A stretch of 8,759 nucleotides of DNA, taken from assembly GCA_038227745.1 (NCBI GenBank), contig JBBRPS010000432.1:1-8759 (forward strand), read 5' to 3'. The DNA is from DASPXY01 sp038227745 (GTDB lineage: Bacteria > Planctomycetota > Planctomycetia > Gemmatales > Gemmataceae). The translations under genes were made by a program, and so were the position numbers. Shown piece by piece: positions 5,763 to 8,759 of the stretch (the first letter of the stretch is position 1; every line of letters begins with the position of its first letter). Below the pieces are notes generated by a model, which was not told the DNA's origin, did not search any database, and worked only from the letters and a program-made list of their open reading frames with translations.

Positions 5763-6230
5763 TTATGTTCGTTCTCCGAGCTTGGCCAACACTTGCTTAG
5801 AATAGGTAACATCTACCCGGCCAAAACCGAACCAACGCAGCACTCTCGCTCCAATATCTGTCGGCGGCTTCTCCGCAAAAGCATAGAGTGGCTGACCAGC
5901 AATATCTGTAGGCCACAAAACATTGCTGGCCAAGTCAGTCGAATGGACAAGTTTCCATTCAAAGACCACTCCAAGGTGCGTGCCAAGCGCCTTGAGGAAG
6001 GCTTCCCTTCCTTCAGCATAGAAAGATGCCCCATAGGATTGTTCAGGACCAGTGAGGAAAACGAAGTAATAATCAACGAGAAATGGGCCCTCGCCATTTG
6101 TAAACTCACCAAAAATCAGCAAGTCCGCAAGCGGGATTGCCCATGACCCATTAGATGGGGATGTGTAATGAATTGCATTGCCATCGAGCCACAATCGCTC
6201 AGAGCTTTTTTCGGTCATGCCCCTAACCAT
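5763..6230 (-). CDS. Candidate immunity protein of the Rhs toxin, 155 aa
   Basis: The protein has 155 residues from the ATG at 6230 (MVRGMTEKSSERLWLDGNAI) and is rich in aromatic residues, with no signal peptide and only one modestly hydrophobic stretch (FLVDYYFVFLTG). No family is recognised; size and character suit the small immunity proteins that follow polymorphic toxin genes. It lies downstream of the Rhs gene on the same strand, and removing the two insertions leaves 72 nt between them. Both genes are less GC-rich than the Rhs core, consistent with joint acquisition. The frame runs on upstream to a GTG at 6320, but that part is MITE sequence without a ribosome site. The MITE sits five bases before this ATG and has displaced the ancestral GGAAAG ribosome site, so expression may be impaired. 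Confidence 0.62.
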   Translation of the reverse strand: MVRGMTEKSSERLWLDGNAIHYTSPSNGSWAIPLADLLIFGEFTNGEGPFLVDYYFVFLTGPEQSYGASFYAEGREAFLKALGTHLGVVFEWKLVHSTDLASNVLWPTDIAGQPLYAFAEKPPTDIGARVLRWFGFGRVDVTYSKQVLAKLGERT

Positions 6231-6235
6231 ATTTC
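6228..6235. repeat. Target duplication of the MITE, left copy
   Basis: CATATTTC here is repeated exactly at 6391-6398 on the far side of the MITE. Eight bases is the duplication length typical of IS66-family elements. The ATG of the downstream minus-strand gene (6228-6230) lies inside it. Confidence 0.85.
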
Positions 6236-6390
6236 GTAACCGTTCACCCGATTCCGAAAGCGTGCCGGATTGGTCGCCTGAGTTCGGAATACATCCGAAG
6301 AATCGTGCCTGATTTTTCACGCTACGGGCGGAATAATCCGCCTTGGCCTGCGCGACAAAGTCCGCTTTCCGAAGTCGGGTGAGCGGTTAC
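6236..6390. mobile_element. 155-bp MITE with IS66-like ends
   Basis: The ends are inverted repeats of about 28 bp: GTAACCGTTCACCCGATTCC at 6236 and, on the other strand from 6390, GTAACCGCTCACCCGACTTC, each followed by GAAAGCG within a few bases. A perfect 8-bp duplication (CATATTTC) flanks the element. The ends start with GTAA like IS66 ends and match the IS66 fragment end at 3431 at 11 consecutive bases. The interior encodes nothing recognisable and contains two perfect hairpins: TTCGGA/TCCGAA (6283-6288 with 6294-6299) and GGCGGA/TCCGCC (6327-6332 with 6337-6342). An IS66 transposase elsewhere would have to move it. Confidence 0.85.
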
Positions 6391-6398
6391 CATATTTC
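6391..6398. repeat. Target duplication of the MITE, right copy
   Basis: A second exact copy of CATATTTC, directly abutting the MITE end GGTTAC at 6390. Confidence 0.85.
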
Positions 6399-6447
6399 TT
6401 TCCAGTATCCCTTCCTCAACAAGACAAAGTGATCCCGCTTCCGATCA

Positions 6448-6456
6448 GAATCACAT
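6448..6456. repeat. Target duplication of the ISKra4 element, left copy
   Basis: GAATCACAT is repeated exactly at 7528-7536. The two copies directly flank the inverted ends of the ISKra4 derivative. Confidence 0.8.
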
Positions 6457-6491
6457 TGGCGTGACCGGCCGCCCACTCACACGGCGAGCGG

Positions 6492-7433
6492 TCATTCGAC
6501 CCTTTGGAAGGCCTGGCAATGGGGGTAGGGCCGCTCGGTCTCCCGCTCGATGCGGAATTGCTGGAAGGCCTCCCAGTCGCCGTTGAGGTGGTCGCTGCGC
6601 ACGTCCGGCATCTCCTGCGCCCCCGCCTTCGCCCAGTGCCTCTCTGCCCGCTCCAGCCAGTCCTTGACGTAGGGCCGGCCCCCCCTGGATCATCCTCGAC
6701 GCGATCAGGTAGCCCTCTACCAGGTACACGTCGTAGCGCCTTCGGTAGCTGTTCCCGGTCGGCCGTGCGGCGGATGACCACGCCCTTGCCGTCGGCCTGG
6801 GCCACCAGCACCTCCCCCTCCGCGCGCGACGCCGACAGCGGCCGGGACTGCCGGAAGGGGCCGACCTGCTCGGCCATGGGGCGGTTGAGCCGCTCCAGGC
6901 TGTCGGTGGACTGCTTCAACCCCAGGACGTCCAGAGGTGGCGCCGACGCGGGCGAAGGCGGCCTCGCAGCCCAGGGCAGCGTCCCACTGCCGCAGCTGGT
7001 AGGAGTAGTCACTCTTAGGCAGTTGCAGGCGGGCATCGAGCGGGAGAAAGGCGATCTTCTGCCCCTCGCGGGTGCCGTAGGCGGTGCGGTACAGGGTGAA
7101 GTCGCCGAAGACGGAGCGATAGTCCCAGGCATGGGTCTGGTCCAGCCGTCGGGCAGCCTGGCCATCGGGCAAAGGGATGGCTTGGCCGAGGTCGCCGGTG
7201 CCCTGCAGGCGGAAGAACAGCCCGAGGGCCTGCCGGTCTAGGTCGAGGATCCGGGTCCAGAGGGCGCGCTCAACCTCGTGGGCGGGGGTGCCGTGCTGAG
7301 CGGCCTGCTGGACGTAAGCGACGAGGTCGTCCACGAGGGGGGAGAGGGCCTGGGCCTTGTCGGTTTCGGCGTGGTGTGCGATCATCGGCAGGGGCCTCCT
7401 GGGTAGGGTGCGCATGGGACCGTAACTACTCAT
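6492..7433 (-). pseudogene. ISKra4-type transposase, frameshifted and deleted
   Basis: The start at 7433 has GGAGG five bases upstream. The N-terminal part is family-typical: LVAYVQQAAQHGTPAHEVER, YRSVFGDFTLYRTAYGTREG, PLDARLQLPKSDYSYQLRQW. A one-base shift near 6935 moves the reading to a second frame (LDVLGLKQSTDSLERLNR, then VLVAQADGKGVVIRR). Near 6745-6760 a deletion joins this directly to the C-terminal YDVYLVEGYLIASRMIQGG in the third frame. After another shift in the seven-C run at 6679-6685, the end reads YVKDWLERAERHW, HLNGDWEAFQQFRIERETER and stops at 6492-6494. Some 200 or more residues of the usual middle, including most of the catalytic core, are gone, so the product cannot be active. 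Confidence 0.82.
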
Positions 7434-7438
7434 GTTGT

Positions 7439-7443
7439 CCTCC
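7439..7443 (-). promoter_or_regulatory. Ribosome binding site of the ISKra4 pseudogene
   Basis: GGAGG on the minus strand lies five bases before the ATG at 7433 and marks the original transposase start; the longer in-frame reading to 7598 runs out of the element. Confidence 0.5.
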
Positions 7444-7527
7444 GGAAAGCCCCCTTCGCCACCGGGAAAATGCCGCAAGGCCCGGTAGCCGTCAAACTTC
7501 CCCAAGAGCGGGCGGCCAGCCACACCC

Positions 7528-7536
7528 GAATCACAT
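7528..7536. repeat. Target duplication of the ISKra4 element, right copy
   Basis: The second exact copy of GAATCACAT, nine bases downstream of the Rhs stop codon on the minus strand. Confidence 0.8.
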
Positions 7537-7545
7537 GCGCCAACT

Positions 7546-8759
7546 CTATTTCGTAATAATGTCATACAAAGCTTCATAAGCACCGGAAGCAAATTCATAC
7601 CCCAGCGCTCCGCCGACGATGCCGCCTATGATCGCCCCTCCAGCTATAGTCAATGGATTAGCTCCCAAGGCGCCAAGTCCAGCCCCGGCTGCGGCCCCAC
7701 CCAGCCATCCCCCACCAATGGCTCCCAATAGCCCGGCAGAAGATGATCCAAGTTGTCTTTTCCAATCATCAGAAGTTACAATCTTATTAGCTTCAGCTGC
7801 GATCATTATAACCAAAAGCACCTTCCCTACGACCTTGCAGACCTTAAAAGCTTGATTCACTCCTGCATTGGTTTTACCAGGATTGAAACTCCCGACTGGG
7901 CCTTGCGGATTGATTCTACGTGGATAAAGAGCATCCAATGCTCTTCGCACCTCTGGAGGTTCCATCGCCCGATATTTTTTCTTCAGTAAATTCCTCAAAA
8001 CACCCGCTTCAGCGTCCGTCCTGCCTCTCAACTCTGCCGCCTGCATCGAATAAAGCTGACGATATGCCCCAGCTTGTTCAAGAACCCAAGTAACTCGCCA
8101 TATGGCCCCTTTTGCTTCTCTCTCAAAATCGGGGAACCTACGAATAGGTGGTTCGGGGCCAGCGCCGACCCAACGATTGTTGATCCACTGTAAGCCGCTC
8201 GGATCCATCGCGTTAACGGGATTGTTCTTCACATAGCGATACAGGTTGCTGTCGCCCCCGCCAAACCCCAGCGGATCCTGGCTCGTCCATCGCCCCGTCG
8301 TCGAGTCGTAGTACCGCGCCCGGTTGTACTGCAACCCCGTCTCGGCGTCGTACTCCCGCCCCGTGTACTTGTACCGCCCGCCCCAGGTGGTATCGCTCTC
8401 GCTCGTGATGTTGCCATAGCCGTCGTAGGCGGTGGTGTCCTTCACCGCCCCCGTCACGTCGTCCGTCACCTGCCGCACCGACCCGTGCCAGTCCGTCAGC
8501 AGCCACGCTGCCGTCCCGCTAGACGCCACCCGTGCGAACACCTGGTCCACCACGTCCCCGCGCAGGTAGCGCGTCTTCACCGCGTTGCTGCCATCGAGAT
8601 CCGCCCAGACATCCCAGTTCTCCAACCCCACCGGCGTCGCCCGCTGCCCCTGGCCGTCCTGCCTGACCTTCCAGCCATCGTAGGCGTAGCGCGTCACCGT
8701 CGTGTTGCTCGGCCCCGGCAGGATGATGTCCGTCTCCACCCGGTTACCGTACGCATCAT
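7546..8759 (-). CDS. Rhs/YD-repeat polymorphic toxin, C-terminal part (5' end outside window)
   Basis: Numbering from the Val codon at 8739, residues 1-183 are Rhs/YD core: LTDWHGSVRQVTD, AYDGYGN, YKYTGREYDAETGLQYNRAR, GRWTSQDPLGFGGGDSNLYR. The core closes with PVNAMDPSGL (174-183), the PxxxxDPxGL motif after which Rhs proteins cleave themselves. The remaining 214 residues are a variable tip: a helical charged part (184-300), a hydrophobic helix (about 303-317, VVGKVLLVIMIAAE) and a glycine-zipper region (336-380, with GGGWLGGAAAGAGLGALG). Glycine zippers suggest membrane insertion or pore formation, but no toxin family is recognised. GC content falls visibly after the core. The reading frame continues past the window edge, so most of the shell is not seen. 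It would act on competing cells after secretion by a system not present here. Confidence 0.85.
   Translation of the reverse strand, partial: DAYGNRVETDIILPGPSNTTVTRYAYDGWKVRQDGQGQRATPVGLENWDVWADLDGSNAVKTRYLRGDVVDQVFARVASSGTAAWLLTDWHGSVRQVTDDVTGAVKDTTAYDGYGNITSESDTTWGGRYKYTGREYDAETGLQYNRARYYDSTTGRWTSQDPLGFGGGDSNLYRYVKNNPVNAMDPSGLQWINNRWVGAGPEPPIRRFPDFEREAKGAIWRVTWVLEQAGAYRQLYSMQAAELRGRTDAEAGVLRNLLKKKYRAMEPPEVRRALDALYPRRINPQGPVGSFNPGKTNAGVNQAFKVCKVVGKVLLVIMIAAEANKIVTSDDWKRQLGSSSAGLLGAIGGGWLGGAAAGAGLGALGANPLTIAGGAIIGGIVGGALGYEFASGAYEALYDIITK

Larger units (their letters stand above)
6457..7527 (-). mobile_element. Internally deleted ISKra4-type element
   Basis: The 1071-bp element is bounded by imperfect inverted repeats (6457-6478 and 7506-7527, 17 of 22 matching; best part GTGACCGGCCGCCC against GTGGCTGGCCGCCC) and a perfect 9-bp direct repeat (GAATCACAT). 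It carries a broken ISKra4-type transposase from which the catalytic middle is missing. The clean target duplication shows that it arrived by transposition at this site, 18 bases after the Rhs stop codon. It may have come in already shortened, moved by a full-length relative, or decayed in place. Confidence 0.78.

Noticed and set aside
7434..7598. Extension of the ISKra4 reading frame upstream to 7598
   Set aside because: It passes through the element end and target duplication into the Rhs 3' end in another frame; the GGAGG-supported ATG at 7433 is the original start.

Overview
The window looks like an accessory region of a high-GC bacterium, most likely a planctomycete of the Gemmata type. 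That assignment is an inference from the mix of IS66-, ISKra4- and DUF6399-type transposases with an Rhs/YD toxin and a DUF433/DUF5615 toxin-antitoxin pair; no rRNA or tRNA fixes the taxonomy. I found no tRNA, rRNA or CRISPR array.

Left part (1-3434): two short minus-strand genes (223-538) overlap by 8 nt and encode a seven-cysteine zinc-ribbon-like protein and a 48-residue charged protein. Reading rightward from a good sigma70-type promoter (734-761) is a tight three-gene operon (810-2284): an unknown 205-aa protein, a long DUF433 antitoxin-like protein with a coiled-coil N-terminus, and a DUF5615 PIN-like toxin, closed by a hairpin at 2302-2329. Two stand-alone genes follow, a small two-helix membrane protein and a 226-aa protein of unknown function. 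The stop codon of the latter is supplied by the end of an inserted IS66 element.

Middle part (3431-5705): a decayed IS66 fragment (one end plus the transposase C-terminus) abuts a complete-looking 1.84-kb insertion sequence. That element has 26-bp terminal inverted repeats (23/26 matching) around a single 553-aa DUF6399-type DDE transposase.

Right part (5763-8759): on the minus strand the 3' end of an Rhs/YD-repeat polymorphic toxin gene carries the PxxxxDPxGL self-cleavage motif, followed by a 214-aa variable tip rich in glycine-zipper sequence and visibly poorer in GC. Downstream lies a 155-aa soluble protein, the positional candidate for its immunity protein. The two are now 1315 bp apart because two elements inserted between them: an internally deleted ISKra4-type element (6457-7527) with a perfect 9-bp target duplication, and a 155-bp MITE (6236-6390) with IS66-like GTAACC ends and a perfect 8-bp target duplication that includes the downstream gene's ATG. 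Removing both insertions restores a 72-nt gap, as expected for a toxin-immunity pair. This reconstruction is the most informative result in the window.
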